Positions 11,376 through 40,087 are shown, counted from the stretch's first letter. The stretch: DNA of 64,000 nt from Ascaris suum (GCA_013433145.1 CM024186.1:4034001-4098000); one strand, 5' to 3'. Made by a program: numbers and translations. The notes: generated from the sequence alone by a model not told the origin.

Positions 11376-14300
11376 ATGATCCGAGGATTTGTTACAGCTG
11401 TTTTAGGAGCTGTGATGGCTTCAGCTCAGCAGAGAAACACGAGTACCGCACGACCGTTTGCACGATTCTTCCTTCCAGCGTCGTTAGTAAGTGCAATTTT
11501 TGAAATTTTTTGCAGGTCAATGAATGACGTTTTGCTAATCTGACTAACAAATTTAGCGGGATTTATTCATAAAATCTCATTGAGAACATTTGCACTAAGC
11601 GTAGTTCCAAGTTGTTATAGGCGGTGGAACCGGAAACCCAAGTGAACCTCTATAGGCAGCAACGCAACCGGGATCAAATTCAACCTGTGACCATGGCTTT
11701 CACCACCACGTTGGTCTTTGATGGTTTTACTTAAATGAGGTTATAGGTGTGTCGCTTAAGTATCGTGAGACGCGATTTGCGACGTGCACTCGAAGCGGAG
11801 AGTGTTAAAATCGACGACGCACTAATTGAGCGATGTGTAGACGTCGCTGTCGGTGCTGTGGGCACATCCTCTCCAGTCAATCTCCTTGGTGTTGCCTATT
11901 ACATCTACAGGAAACAACTTACGGTAATTAATGATGCTTTTTTAATGTTTATATATGCGTTATTTCATTTGTTGATATAAACGGTATTTGATTATTGATT
12001 AATATAAGCGAATGATTACGGCTGGGGTTTTTTGACAAGCAATAAGTTGAGGAACGAAGAAGTAAAAGGTTTTACTCTACTATAGTACCTTTTTAAATTT
12101 ATTACTTATTGCGCATGTTTTATTGTATTTCTACGTTATTTGTTTTATTATATTATTTTATTATACTATATTACATCTATTTTCAATGAAAATATTCGGG
12201 GCATGAATGTAGCGCTTTCTTTTGTATTGCATTCATGAATGATGTATTTATTTTTATTGTAGATGACTGATCGCGAGCATGAACGAGCTGGACGTAAACA
12301 TTTTGCGGTTAAATATCTCAGTGAACAAGTAGAACCAGAAGATCGCGTGTTTTGCTATATCATGTTCAAACTGCCAACTGGAATTGTAGGTTTTATTTAA
12401 TTATTTATTCGTTTCACTTGTTGATTGTTTGAGTTGTTCCTCTGGGAAAACTTGTAAACTCAAAAAAGTACTTTGAAAGTAATGATGAAGGATTGCGAAG
12501 AGAAGGAAGAGGGGAAAGGAGGAAGAATGGAAACATCTGAGTGTTTTTGCTCTTCTTCTAATCGAAGCATCTAATGTAAAGTGCGCCAAATTTCACGCCA
12601 CTGTCTAAGAACATGGGAAATACAGTAAAAGTGTCGCATTTAGCAACAAATCATAGTAGCATGAAGGATATATGCATAATCTTCGACTCCTTTATGACAC
12701 CCTGTGCCTAATCTGGTATGGTCAACGTTTGCGATATTATCGCGCAGGGAATGCTAATATATGCAGTTCTTGGTTTTGAAGATGTTTTTTAAACTTAAAG
12801 GACATTAAAGGTTTGTATGTCATCATCAAAAAGTATCTATGATATGTCGATGTTCAGGAAGTAAGGAGAAGGAGGAGAGATGAAGATAAACGGAACTAGA
12901 GAGGACTAACTACTGCTTCTACCGTTTCGCTAGAAAAAGAGAAAGCAGTATGCTGAGCTGTTCGGCTTTCTTTGCTGCTGCTTCTGAGAGGTTAGGAAGG
13001 AAGGTGATGGGAAAGGAACGAGTCACTAAGAGCAAATTTCATTTATGTTTTAAAACGTAAAAATATGGAATATAAGAGCTTAATTTAAGCCATCTCAAAC
13101 AAGGGAGATTCGTGACGCAGTAATGAAGATGAAAGAAGACGACTTTCGAGCATGGAGGGATGCAGCATATGCGGCTGTTACACATCTGCCAAGTGTCGCG
13201 ATCGGCCTCAGAATTGTACTTCAGGATCTCTATATCGCATCATTTGCATCGCTACTGCATAATGGCTTCCGCCTATTAAAGGAAAAAGATGTAACTATTT
13301 TCTGTAGAATTTAATAAAAGTATTGTAATTTACGTGGGAATGATAAAAAGGAAGTACTTTTTATGTAAAAGTGTTTCATTTTGGAAATGACCGCTGGTCA
13401 TTGAAAGGGATCCTTATTTCATTGGCCATCTGTTTAGTGCCACTGAAAAGAACAAGTGTTCGTGATCTTCAGATTGAATGTGTGGTGGTCTACTCGGAGT
13501 TTATGGATTTTGGCTTCGATGTGAGGAAATCGCTACCATTGTTTGATGAGGATGCGATACTCGTCATCGAGGAACCTTCCGTACCTTCAATTCCACTCGA
13601 TGTTTTTGTTCAAATCCATCGATGGCGTGCCAGAGGTTAGCTATCCACTTTTTTTAAAATATTTCAAACGTTGCATTAAAAAGGCGCACTTAAAAATCGC
13701 TTAAAAAGTTGCACTTTTTCAACGAGGAGACTATCGTAGCAGTGAAAATAATCCGAAGAAAGTGCTGGGAGGTTTTTTTCTGGATAAAAATCTATCAATA
13801 TCAAAGGTGATAGCTTGAGTGGAAAAGAGTGGGAAGTTCGGGAAGAACTTTTCAATTTAATTCCCCGTTCTAAATGAGGTTGAGCGGTACCGTTATAATA
13901 ACTCCTCACTGAAGTGGAATAAACGTCCTGCGTCGTGTTTAGGTATTCAACTTCTAGTCGGTAGTTACAGCCATCAGCTGTTGTCTATGTCCCCTTCCCC
14001 TTGGGTCATTTCCACTTTTCCTGTCTACGATCGTCTCTTCCAACTAATGAAATGATCACATTTCAGAGCAACGCGTATGTGTGGCATGCGATACGGACGG
14101 CTTGACCGTTTCAGGTCTACTTTTGGCTCGCTATTTATCACTTATAACCAAGTTCTGCCACAAGGAGACTATAAAAGCGATGAAAATAATTCACCGGTCG
14201 TTTGTACCTGAACCACATGCCGAGAGAGAACTTATTGAGAACGAATTGTTGGTTAGTCGCTGATTGGGTTGTTTCCATTAAACTTTTGAGTTTATTTGCA

Positions 14301-14992
14301 TATATGCAAATTAATTTGTGGTGGAATTGGCGTTTATTTACGAAACTTGCGAGTTCAGTCCGCTAATCTTCTTTAGATTATTCTCTCTTTCCTGTCCTCA
14401 ATTTCTTGAAAATTCTTTATTGCACGTAATGTTGAATATTCCTCCTTTCGTGAAATCATGTTTGAATTCTTCGCCCTTAATTATTTTCGAAATTTTGGTT
14501 TATTTCCGGTGCTTGATAATAGTGAAAAAAGTCATTTTTCAGAAAAGATTTGGTTGAATGACTATGCAATATTTTAAAGGGTGGGGGTAGTTGTCTCCTC
14601 ATTCCATGGGTGTCAACGACATCGTCTATTGTGGAATTCAGGAAATATTTGAGTGCTTGATTGAAATTTTCTGAGTGCTTTATTGCTTATTTTTGCCATG
14701 AATTCATTTATATGCTATGATTTCTTATAGTGAAATATGAGTTGGCGGATGAGGATTCATAGGAAAAGATGAGGGAAAGATTCATTTCGAGCGTATATTC
14801 TTTGGTTATTGAAATGGTGCCTTACCTGGCTCAATACCTGGAAGAGCGCCTTTTTAATAGTTAAGTATTTGAATATTTAAGGAGGAGCAAGAGAAGCAGT
14901 TAGCACTACAAGTGATCACTTCTGATTCAATGAAAGCGTTTGATCGGCGGATGCTCAATAACGTGCTCGTGGAACCGCTCACTGCTCCTTAG
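11376..14992 (+). CDS. DSP-fold pseudophosphatase-like protein (unrecognised family)
   Basis: Eight proposed exons: 11376-11486, 11621-11713, 11747-11923, 12263-12389, 13121-13290, 13473-13635, 14067-14251, 14882-14992. They total 1137 nt, 378 aa, with phases consistent throughout. The N-terminus (MIRGFVTAVLGAVMASAQ) looks like a signal or targeting peptide, and residues ~60-170 are unrecognised. Residues ~195-340 resemble a dual-specificity phosphatase layout: a strand/helix IVLQDLYIASFASLLHNGFR, then LLKEKDIECVVVYSEF (compare Ly-G-s-x5-N-x3-L-x4-I-x-x-V), then RVCVACDTDGLTVSGLLLAR and a helix ending SFVPEPHAERELIE. At the P-loop, where active enzymes have HCxxGxxR, this protein has Ala-Cys288-Asp-Thr-Asp-Gly-Leu-Thr. 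The His and Arg are absent, so catalysis is unlikely. The exon 2/3 join implies a 33-nt intron, so that boundary is doubtful. It is convergent with ift-81. The gene model is fairly secure; the fold assignment is inference. Confidence 0.6.
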
Positions 14993-16575
14993 TCTTGAAC
15001 GGTTATCCTCGTTATTTATTATTTTTCTGTTCTCTAGAAAAGCTTGTTGCGATCGTTAATTTTAATATCCTGAAAGAAGGGGAAGGGAGGAGGAAGCGAA
15101 AAAGGAAGGGGCATTGGAGGGAAAGAACACAACTACAGAGGAAAGTCGACGTTGTAATGAGTTTATTTTCAGCTTTAAAAAAACGCAACGTGGTGTACAT
15201 CAAATACAATTGTTATATTGTAACGTTAGGCTTGAATGACTATTGTTTGTTGATGAAATCTACGTGAGATGAAGAGAAGTTAGACTTGTTGTCGGAGTAT
15301 ACGAGAAATAAAGAAAAATAAATTTAAGGTCGTTGGACGGCTCTGCTAGCAATTGGACGTCCAGAAATAGGTCGACTGGTAATGGGGCTGCGATCACCAA
15401 TCGGCGTTTCTGTTGATAGTCTGTAACAGTTACCTCATTCGGTGGTACTCTTGATACTCATTATTATTGATTTATTCTTCTGTGCACAGACCGTTTTAGA
15501 CAGCCGATTCGATGTTAGACTATAAGAAGATGCTGGAATGGGGGTGAAAATGATTAAACGATCGTGGATAATTCTATGGTCCATCTAGTTTATACGTTAT
15601 CAATTTTCATTCAAAGAAAGGGGGGGGGGGTAGATTTTGGGTAAAAGATAACCGCAGCTGAATTATCCACGTAAGTAAAGATTAGCGATGGGCATCTTTT
15701 TATTGAGGTGCTCTAAGTAAGTAGTATATGCGTTTATTTTCTAATGTTGTGTGGGCGATAATTAATGAAATGCATCGGAATTGTTGCATTATACTGCGGT
15801 AGATGTTTGATGTTTTAAATGAATACCCATATGATTGATTATATATTCAATAAAACAAATGAAATAAAGCACGTGTAAACTTAGAGGTGTTTCTTTTAAT
15901 AAGAGTTATTGCAAAATGAATAAGTTGTAGCTGATCATGATATAATCCCCTCTTGTTCACTTAAGGATTGCTTTGAGAGGATTCATCTGAGGAGAGGATG
16001 GCATGATTTTTACTACTTTGAGAGGGAAATTTCTAATTATTGTCTATAATTTTAAAAGTTGTTTTTAAAAATATTAGAACTCACAACTACAATTTCCGGT
16101 CGATGTGATAAGACGTATCACTTCAAGAGTAAGAGGAGAGCGCATACGTTGTTCTATATATGTGAAGAGTTTTTCCAAGAAGTCTATTGTTTCCTTTATT
16201 TGAATAACAATGCGGAAATTGTTCACTCGTTTTAGTCAGAAGACAGCAAGAAACGTCAAAGAAATTGGATGATTCGTTTTAAGATGTTAGATTGCGCTTT
16301 GAAAAATTGCCAGAAGGGATTAAGCAGATAATATTTGAAAGGAATTGATACTTAAGTCAAGGTTTGAGAAGGAAGTTAAGGTTATTGGGTGTAAAATCAT
16401 AGGTAACTGAGGACTTTCAAAGAGGTCAACTTAGAAGTTTTGCATTTAAAACTGCTCTAGTTAGTAAGAAGTAAATGGCTAACGTGGAATAGTACGATCG
16501 ACAATATTTCAAAAGTGTTAGAGAAATAAATAAAAGGAGAAAAAAATCTAAATAAACAACAAACCAAAAGAAAAC
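14993..16575. other. Convergent intergenic region
   Basis: Lies between the stop codons of the phosphatase-like gene (+) and ift-81 (-). Possible AATAAA polyadenylation signals for the plus-strand gene occur at about 15306 and 15318. A G11 run lies at 15620-15630. I see no supported coding exon. Confidence 0.6.
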
Positions 16576-32909
<16,334 letters not shown>

Positions 32910-33888
32910 TATTTATATCTCTGCAAATATCAAAGAAATATTTCAATTATTGAGAGAAAATTACGACATCGAGGAAAATTTTTTCTGGGTAAGTGAGGAA
33001 AATTTGAATTTATTTTCTTCGGCAGAAATAATTTTTGCATAATTTATAATAAATTATTCAAAAAAATTGATTGCAAGTTGAAAATTTCTCAAAGTGGAGC
33101 ACAATATAAAGCTATCAATTGAAAAGAGCTTCTCTAGTATTTTATCGAACGAATGGTTCCCATAGCAACATGTAATGGCATATTGCCAAAAGCGCTAGTG
33201 AATTCTCACCGATAGAGACGAAATGGAACACGTGTAATGCCCATTTTAGTTTTTTATTCGTTAATGTTTTTACGCTTAGAGGGAAATATTGTTTTACACA
33301 ACAAATTGTTTGAATAATATTCGATAATTTTCGCGATCATGCACTAATAAAAGAGCGTCTTTGCATGACATTTGCGCCGCTGACAAATGCGCCTTTAGAA
33401 AATTAGCAAACAATAACATGCGTCTGTAGTTAAGGGCATACTAGTAAATTTTGGTATGAGTAACCTTCATTCGGCCTCTTTACTATAAAGTATTGGTACA
33501 ACTACCTTCTGCTTACAGTTAATCACTTTCATCCAGCCACTGAGGCTCCATCTGTCGACGCCGTGAGCTATTATTGCAAATAGGATGTATGTTCTCATCA
33601 AATCTTTAGTGATACGCATATAACATATATTTTAATGTACTTTCTTCCATAGATATCATTAATAACTTGGTATAAATCCATTAAATATATACTGGGACGA
33701 GCAAAATAGAAAAAAACCCGTTGAAAAAAATGTAGAATATGAGAAATCCGTTAATAAAAATTAAAAACTAAAAAATCGAACGACTAAAATCGGAATATTT
33801 TCAGTGTGGATGCATCTTCCTGGAAAGAGTGACATATGAACGATAGTGGAGTGACGCCTCGAATACGTAATTATTTCGGTATATACGA
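32910..33888. promoter_or_regulatory. Divergent ift-81 / syx-6 intergenic region
   Basis: The 979 bp between the ATG of ift-81 (leftward) and the ATG of the syntaxin-6 gene (rightward) must hold both proximal promoters unless one transcript has distant 5' exons. Apart from the X-box at 33156-33169 I identify no specific site. No coding exon is supported within it. Confidence 0.6.
33156..33169 (-). promoter_or_regulatory. X-box (RFX/DAF-19 binding site) for ift-81
   Basis: GTTCCCATAGCAAC on the plus strand, GTTGCTATGGGAAC in the ift-81 direction. Both orientations match the nematode X-box consensus RYYNYY-WW-RRNRAC at every position and also the tighter GTHNYYATRRNAAC form. It lies 247 bp upstream of the ift-81 start codon, close to the usual location for ciliary genes driven by the RFX factor DAF-19. 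That ift-81 is an IFT gene makes a functional site likely, but binding is inferred. Confidence 0.8.
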
Positions 33889-36800
33889 ATGTCATCCAAT
33901 GTGGATCCTTCAAGTGAAGTTAAAGAGTAATGCAGTGCTATATTTAATAAGATAGAGATAAAGAGTACCAACTCTCACCTATTATATTAATAGCTAATAT
34001 CATATTGTCCTTCATACTGCATTTTTATTGTTTTTATGCACCTTTTTTTGTATTTACTTTGATTTATCAGTAGTTTTACATCTACCCATACTGAGATGTT
34101 TATCTTGCATGTGATCGCTAGGAATATGAGAGCAAGGTGGGGGGGGGGGGGGGGGGGGAGGGATGAAAGAGGAGGCGATATGCACTGAAACTTTCAAATA
34201 ATTAAACTCGCAAGCGAAGGCTAATCTAAAGTGAAGCAAATTTTGCTATAATTCATAGAAAATTTCAAACATTTCGACGTTTTCTAATTTTTAATTTTTA
34301 TTAACGGATTGCCTAATTTCCTAGTTTCGTCAACGGGGGGGGGGGGGGGGGGGTTCTATTTCCTCCATAACCAATAGATATTCGAATGGATCTATAATAA
34401 ATTAGTATTGATATTTATGGAACGATATATATTTACCTAATAAGATCTGCATCATCTATTAGAAGGCTTCGTTCAAATGTTTCTAATAAAGCACGATCAA
34501 GGAAGTTTTAGAGTTTATAGAATAGGATTGCTGCATTGAATTGTGATATATTTTTAACTGTAAAGATCCAAAAGTTATTATCACTTGATAGTGTTGCAAT
34601 ACTTCATTTCATCCATCATTCTTATCGTTTATCATTTGTTATCATTTTGCCACGGATCGTCGTCTATAATCATTGTGGTTAGTCCAGGTCTAATGGGTTG
34701 TTTTCCCTTCTTACGTTGGACTTCTCTACAAAAATGTAATGAAATGATCTTAGGTGAACACAGAGTTTTGCATTCAATTTGATCGCTAGAGAATAGTGTT
34801 TTTTAATGGGTATAGTAATCGTGTGTCCAAGACGGGCGAGGAAGGGGGGGGGGGGGGAGGAAGGAACAAAACGTCATCCATTCAAGTAAAATAATGAGGA
34901 TGGATCGAACATTGCGAATTTCAATAAATGAACGAAATTGAAACCAAAAAAAACATCACCGATTTTCCTTCCCCCCCCCCCCCCCCCATCCTTTACCACC
35001 AATCATATATTTTCGCATCCGTTATGAATTTACGAGCAAATACATTTAATCCTTCATATGCTTTTTAGGAGTTTTTTTTAAAGCGTAATGCGGATGATTT
35101 ATTTTATATTAAGATATCTGTGAGTATAACCTATTCATAAGAAATTTTTAATTCATCGCTCAAAATATTCATAATATTGAAAATGCCCAAAAATTTGAAT
35201 ATTACCTAAAAATTTGCAACTGAAATTTAAATTTTTCATTCGAAATTTAAATATATCCTGAAATGTGCAACTGAAATTAGATTCATTTCATTGTGAAATG
35301 TTCTAAAACCAAAGTGGTATTTTTATTCCTGAAGCATTTGTTGAAGTCGGCTGTAAGTTGCAACGAGAATTTTGCAGCATTATTGCACTTTTTTCAATGC
35401 TCTTTAGCGAAGTATAATTCCCAAAGCCCATTATGACCAGTCTCATATCTCTTTGCTAATATATATGCGCTTATGGCTATCGATTTTTTAAATTTTAAAT
35501 AGGGAGCTGCTAAGTTCATTGCAAAGTTTTGACTGATATTATCATTTGGAGTCATTATTTATTCACTTATTTACTTATTTATTTGTTTGTTTATTTATTT
35601 ACCTATTTCTTTGCTTGTTTATTTATTTATTTATTCATTCATTTATAAATAATAAGCACAAAATGATAATATTGTAAATTAAATATTCGTTTGATAGATT
35701 GGCCTCTAAGAAGGTTGTAAATATTTATAGATATTAGTCTGTTACGTCTCTAAAAAATTCAGATGGATTTCTCTCATATTTTAGAATTAAAATACAAGTG
35801 AACCATTAAGCAGTTAAATACTTGTAAAGTGATTGGTCTGAGGTATGAGTTTGTGAAAGCGCATATTGTGCCAGCTTTCTGATGCGCTTTTTCATTTTCC
35901 TTTTCTGTCGATTTTTTTTTTTTATTTTGAGTTCTTATTTAATCGGTTGGTTTAACTAAGCGTCGTCTTTCTTTATTTTTGGTTAGTCGGCTGATAAAAT
36001 CTGCCGAAGTTTTATTGATATTATTCGTATTGTTCGTATTTTATTCATTTGTTATCATTTTAAAGCGGAGATTTTTGAAAAACAAGGCGACTATATATTG
36101 CAGTCAAATTGAGCAGCTCTTAATCCATGTTAGCGGTCTTTTTGGGCGCATTGAACGCGTTGGAAAGGACGAACGCTTCACGAGGTGATTTCTTTTTCTT
36201 TTTTTTTCTCAATTCAGTATTTTCAAAGCAAATTTTTTTATTATTTAAAACAAATTAGTTTTATATTTTTAGCACTTTTTTTCCCAGCTAACTTATGTAA
36301 TTGTATATGAAAAAATAACTTTTTATTGCGGAAAGTTTTTTTTTTCAACGATATTCCGAATTTTTTTTTCTTATTTTTTAAAATTATTTTGTTTGCTGAT
36401 ATTGAATTGATCACAAGACAGACGAAAATTGGTCTTCTGAAGGCTTATGTTCGGAAGCCCACAGAATCCGAAAGCTTGAGGTGAAAGAGAATTTGTTAGT
36501 TCCAATTTTTTATCTATTTGTTACCATCTGCAATACTATTCTGCAGAAATAAATTCGGTTGTTTAGTGAGGTCTTTAAGAGGAGCACTGAATCTTGATCT
36601 CGAACTCGATTTCATGCTGTTTTAAAACTCAAAATCTAAAAGCATGAAGCCTTATAATTTTAAGTTAATTATGTTTTTTGCGCATATAATTATTTCAGTA
36701 AGGAACGTGAGTGGCTATTAACAGAAATTCGTAACGCAGTTCGTTCGGTTGATTGGGATCTTGACGATCTCGAACACACGATAACACTCGTTGAACGTGA

Positions 36801-39800
36801 TCCTTTCAATTACGGTATTACACCGGCTATTATTGCTGATAGACGTGCTTTCATATTTCGTTCAAGAAATTATATACGAGATATTCGAGAACAACTTTGC
36901 GCCACTGATACGAGATTTGCAAATCCGATCGCGAATGTAGGTTTTTTTTTATCTAAGAGGAAATATGGGGTTGGTTATTATTGCGTGTGATTGAGGCTAG
37001 ATAATGCTCTATTATGGTTGTCAGCAATAATGAACGTTTTGAACGTTTTAATAGAGAGGAAATAAATTGCACTAGTATGTGATAGGTGAACGGTTTGTAG
37101 CATACCGTTGTTGTTGAGGAATGGTTTTTTGAGAAAGCTGTTATGGGTGATTATTATCCCTTCCGCCCTTTTCCTTCCTCTTCTTTCCCTTCCTCCCTTC
37201 TTTTCCTTTCCTTTCCTTTGCTTCTTTCTTTCCTTTCTCTCCTCTTCCATTGTCACATCAGCTGTCTTTTTATTTGTGTTTTTGACGACAAATATAATAA
37301 ATCGTCGATGGAATGCGGGTACTTTCGAGCTAAATTGCATATAAACTGGCAATTTTTGTGTTTTTAGTAGAGTAAAGTAACTGAAATTGGCAGAAGAGAT
37401 GAGAATGTGGGCTTTATGGGATTAATGCCGTTCACTGTTTGATTTCTCTTTGTTTTCTTAAATTCCCTTACTGAATTAATTGATAAATGATATTATATGT
37501 GGTGCAACTTTCTTCATAGAATAAATTTTGATGAATTAAGATGGCATCTTCGTCGGGTGCGGGCAGCTATCGATATACTCGACTTTCCGATTCTCCCACT
37601 TCTTCGGAACGATTTGTTAGCGATACATTACAAAAACAACAGGTAGGAATTTACCTTGATTTTTGTTGTAGAAAATTAGCAAACTTGCCTATCAACGTTG
37701 AAGATGATGATTTCTTATTTTCTGCTTAATTTTTTTTTTGAAGATATTGAAGACTCGTGGGATAATTATTCATGTATTAGTGGAGTTTTGAGTGCGCATA
37801 TCATACTTTCCTGCCCGCACGAAAGAGAGCCAAGGTGCGAAGTTTTTCTTGCTTGTACGAAGGCGCTGAGTCATTTTTAGGATCTTGTTCACTTGACTTG
37901 TAGAAAAGATAGGCTGCTATAAGGATTTGTGGGGCTTTAAATGCTTCGGCCACGTTGAGAGGTAAGAGAAGACGAAATCACCTCGCCTTCACGAGGCTGT
38001 ATGCATGCTGTCGAATCCCCTGTACAAGACCCATGTAGGCAGAAGACCTCTGTATATATCGTTGTTCTGAGCTGAACAAGGCAATATGTGATGCAGTTGG
38101 ATTCGGACTCGATTCATTTATAGTTAAGATGGTCGGTATTACCGGTCAAGCTGCCTCATTGCATTCGACTCCATTCCGTGTTACTGTTGCTGCTGATTTA
38201 AAGAAGCTGAGGTCCCATCTTTTTATATTTGTTGGTCTATTTTACTTTTTTGCTGCATATGGTAATCTAACGATTACGAAATTTCTACAGCAATTTTTTT
38301 TTCATTCTGCGGGTCAGAAATTTCCTTCAAAAATCCAACCGACTAGTGAATATTTTTCAAAAATTTCTACTCAGCAGTGGTCGTTCAGAAAAAAATATTT
38401 AAAAAAATGTAATTCGGAAATATAATTTAATCCAACCGATTACCCTCTTTAAGTTTCCTCTTCCCTGTCTGATATTGCTCCCTTCTCCTCCAAGCTTCGT
38501 AATCCGATCGGAAATATCATTTTCAGCTAATAATGAGGGATCAGGACGAAGATCTCGAGAAAGTTGGCGATTCGGTTCATATATTGAAGAATATGAGCCA
38601 CCGGATCGGTAACGAACTCGAAGAACAAGCGATGTTAGTATGTTTTGATTATTCAAATGCGTTGCAGTTACTTAGAAGCATAAAATTCTATCTGTATAGT
38701 GAAATACTGATGTGAAGACGAGGAATTACGGCAATATTTGTGGATTTGGTCTTCATTATCCTTTTTTTCAGGATGCACTCATATAAGCTTTTTCATAATA
38801 AGAGATAATGAATGATTTTTTATTACCTCTTAAAAAATTGTTTTTTCTTTTTGTTTTTTCCTTATTTGTTTTTTTTTTTCTCATATGCATAAAACTTTTT
38901 TACTGCTTATTTTCCCGGCACATAGATTTCAGTTTGTTTGATTTGTTTTGTTTGATTATGTGCTTTAAGAGAGTGTTTAGAGTGCCGAAGCATTGAATAG
39001 TACGGTATGAATGATACCATCACTTCGTATAGTATGAATTAGATCCCAGCGGAATCGGAAACTTGCCTTCTTTTTTTCCTGAATCTGTTCATTGGACAAT
39101 AGAAATTTACCATGTCACATAATCGCTGCAACTATAGGTATAGTGTGGTTGTTAGCGTATAGTTTATGCAGCTTAACAAGCCACTACAGATATGACGATT
39201 ATAACCTTGATTTATCAATTATGCAGTTAAAATGTATTGCTTGAGGTTTAGTCTTGAAAACTTTAAGAAAATATTATATGCAAAAAAGTTTTTTTCCTGA
39301 TTTTTTAAAATGTAGATTTCTATTTTCTAAAATTCTGAATTTTTTCTTATCACAGTCTTTCTAATATAGAATGAGCGCCGCATTTGTTTTTTTGTTTTGA
39401 ATTTATCTATAGTTCCATCAAATAAATGAAGATTTATCTGTAGAATGCTAGACGAACTTGGAACTGATATGGATCGTGCCGGTACAAAATTGGATGGGGT
39501 TATGAAGAAAATCGCCAAAGTCACCAATATGAATGATGGTTTGTTCACATATAAGTTTTTTAATTTCACTGAGAAAACGAGCTGAAAGGTCATCAGGTAT
39601 GAGGCCAATATTGAGTTTAAGGATAATTCTTGAAATGAAATAATTGAATTGGTTTAAGTTAAGGGAAATTGTTGCAACCTGTTCTTGCCTTACATTTGCC
39701 TTGGATAGGAGAGTAAAAACGTAAGCATGCTGGAAAATAGCGACGAAATGTGAGAAATTCGGATTTTTATTATGCAGCAGAGAATCGAACTCTCGATTCT

Positions 39801-40087
39801 CAAATTACTCGTTAGACGTCTTCCCAGTTGAGCTATTTGATCCCTCGTTTTGCGAATGAATTATTCTAATCGTCGACTGCGCACGTTGATGTTGTCGTTT
39901 AGTTTCAAAACTTTCTCATCACTTTTAAACTTTCCTTGAGAAGATTCCTTGAACAAGTTTTTTGCGGAAATCAGTTTATTGTGGAAATATAATAATGGAA
40001 TTATTTTCAGATAAAAGGCAGTGGACGGCGATTTTCGTCCTTTCAGGGATTCTCTTTTTTATTATTATTTTATTTATTTTATTGTGA
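33889..40087 (+). CDS. syx-6: Syntaxin-6 family Q-SNARE (TGN/endosomal)
   Basis: Seven exons: 33889-33926, 36104-36184, 36699-36936, 37541-37642, 38527-38633, 39444-39538, 40011-40087. They total 738 nt, 245 aa (human STX6 is 255), with all phases consistent. The tiny first exon was found by homology: its DPSSEVK, joined to DQIEQLLIHVSGLFGR, aligns without gaps to the syntaxin-6 start (DPFFVVKGEVQ...GLFQRW). Residues 1-115 are the syntaxin-6 N-terminal helical bundle (EREWLLTEIRNAV, VDWDLDDLEHTI). After a Ser-rich linker comes the SNARE helix: DEDLEKVGDSVHILKNMSHR, then IGNELEEQAIML with the zero-layer Gln in EEQ, then KLDGVMKKIAKV. A 19-residue membrane anchor (IFVLSGILFFIIILFILL) ends four residues from the C-terminus once GC/UTR is excluded. 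The protein acts in endosome-to-Golgi fusion. The gene is divergent from ift-81 and on the same strand as pofut-1, 5.0 kb away. Confidence 0.95.
34139..34987. repeat. Cluster of four G/C homopolymer tracts
   Basis: G20 at 34139-34158, G19 at 34335-34353, G14 at 34844-34857 and C17 at 34971-34987, all in the first intron of the syntaxin-6 gene. Similar tracts recur elsewhere in the window but are most concentrated here. Tract length is prone to assembly error. Confidence 0.85.
35550..35645. repeat. (TTTA)n imperfect tetranucleotide repeat
   Basis: About 95 bp of TTATTTATT with G/C substitutions (TTTGTTTG, ACCTATTTC), in the first intron of the syntaxin-6 gene. Confidence 0.85.
39777..39848 (-). 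pseudogene. Degenerate tRNA-like sequence
   Basis: On the minus strand the sequence has an A-box-like AAATAGCTCAACTGGGAAGA, a weak five-base anticodon stem and a T-arm GAGAG-TTCGATT-CTCTG. The B box is good, but the acceptor ends do not pair and the base before the presumed anticodon is G instead of the invariant T. I read it as a tRNA pseudogene or SINE remnant. It lies in the last intron of the syntaxin-6 gene. Confidence 0.45.

Noticed and set aside
35979..36188. Hydrophobic frame with an apparent membrane segment just before syntaxin-6 exon 2
   Set aside because: Intron readthrough upstream of the TTGCAG acceptor at 36103. The real upstream coding is the 38-nt exon at 33889.
37143..37367. 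Pro/Ser/Phe-rich frame in a syntaxin-6 intron
   Set aside because: Driven by a CCTTTCC polypyrimidine tract; inside an intron fixed by flanking exons.
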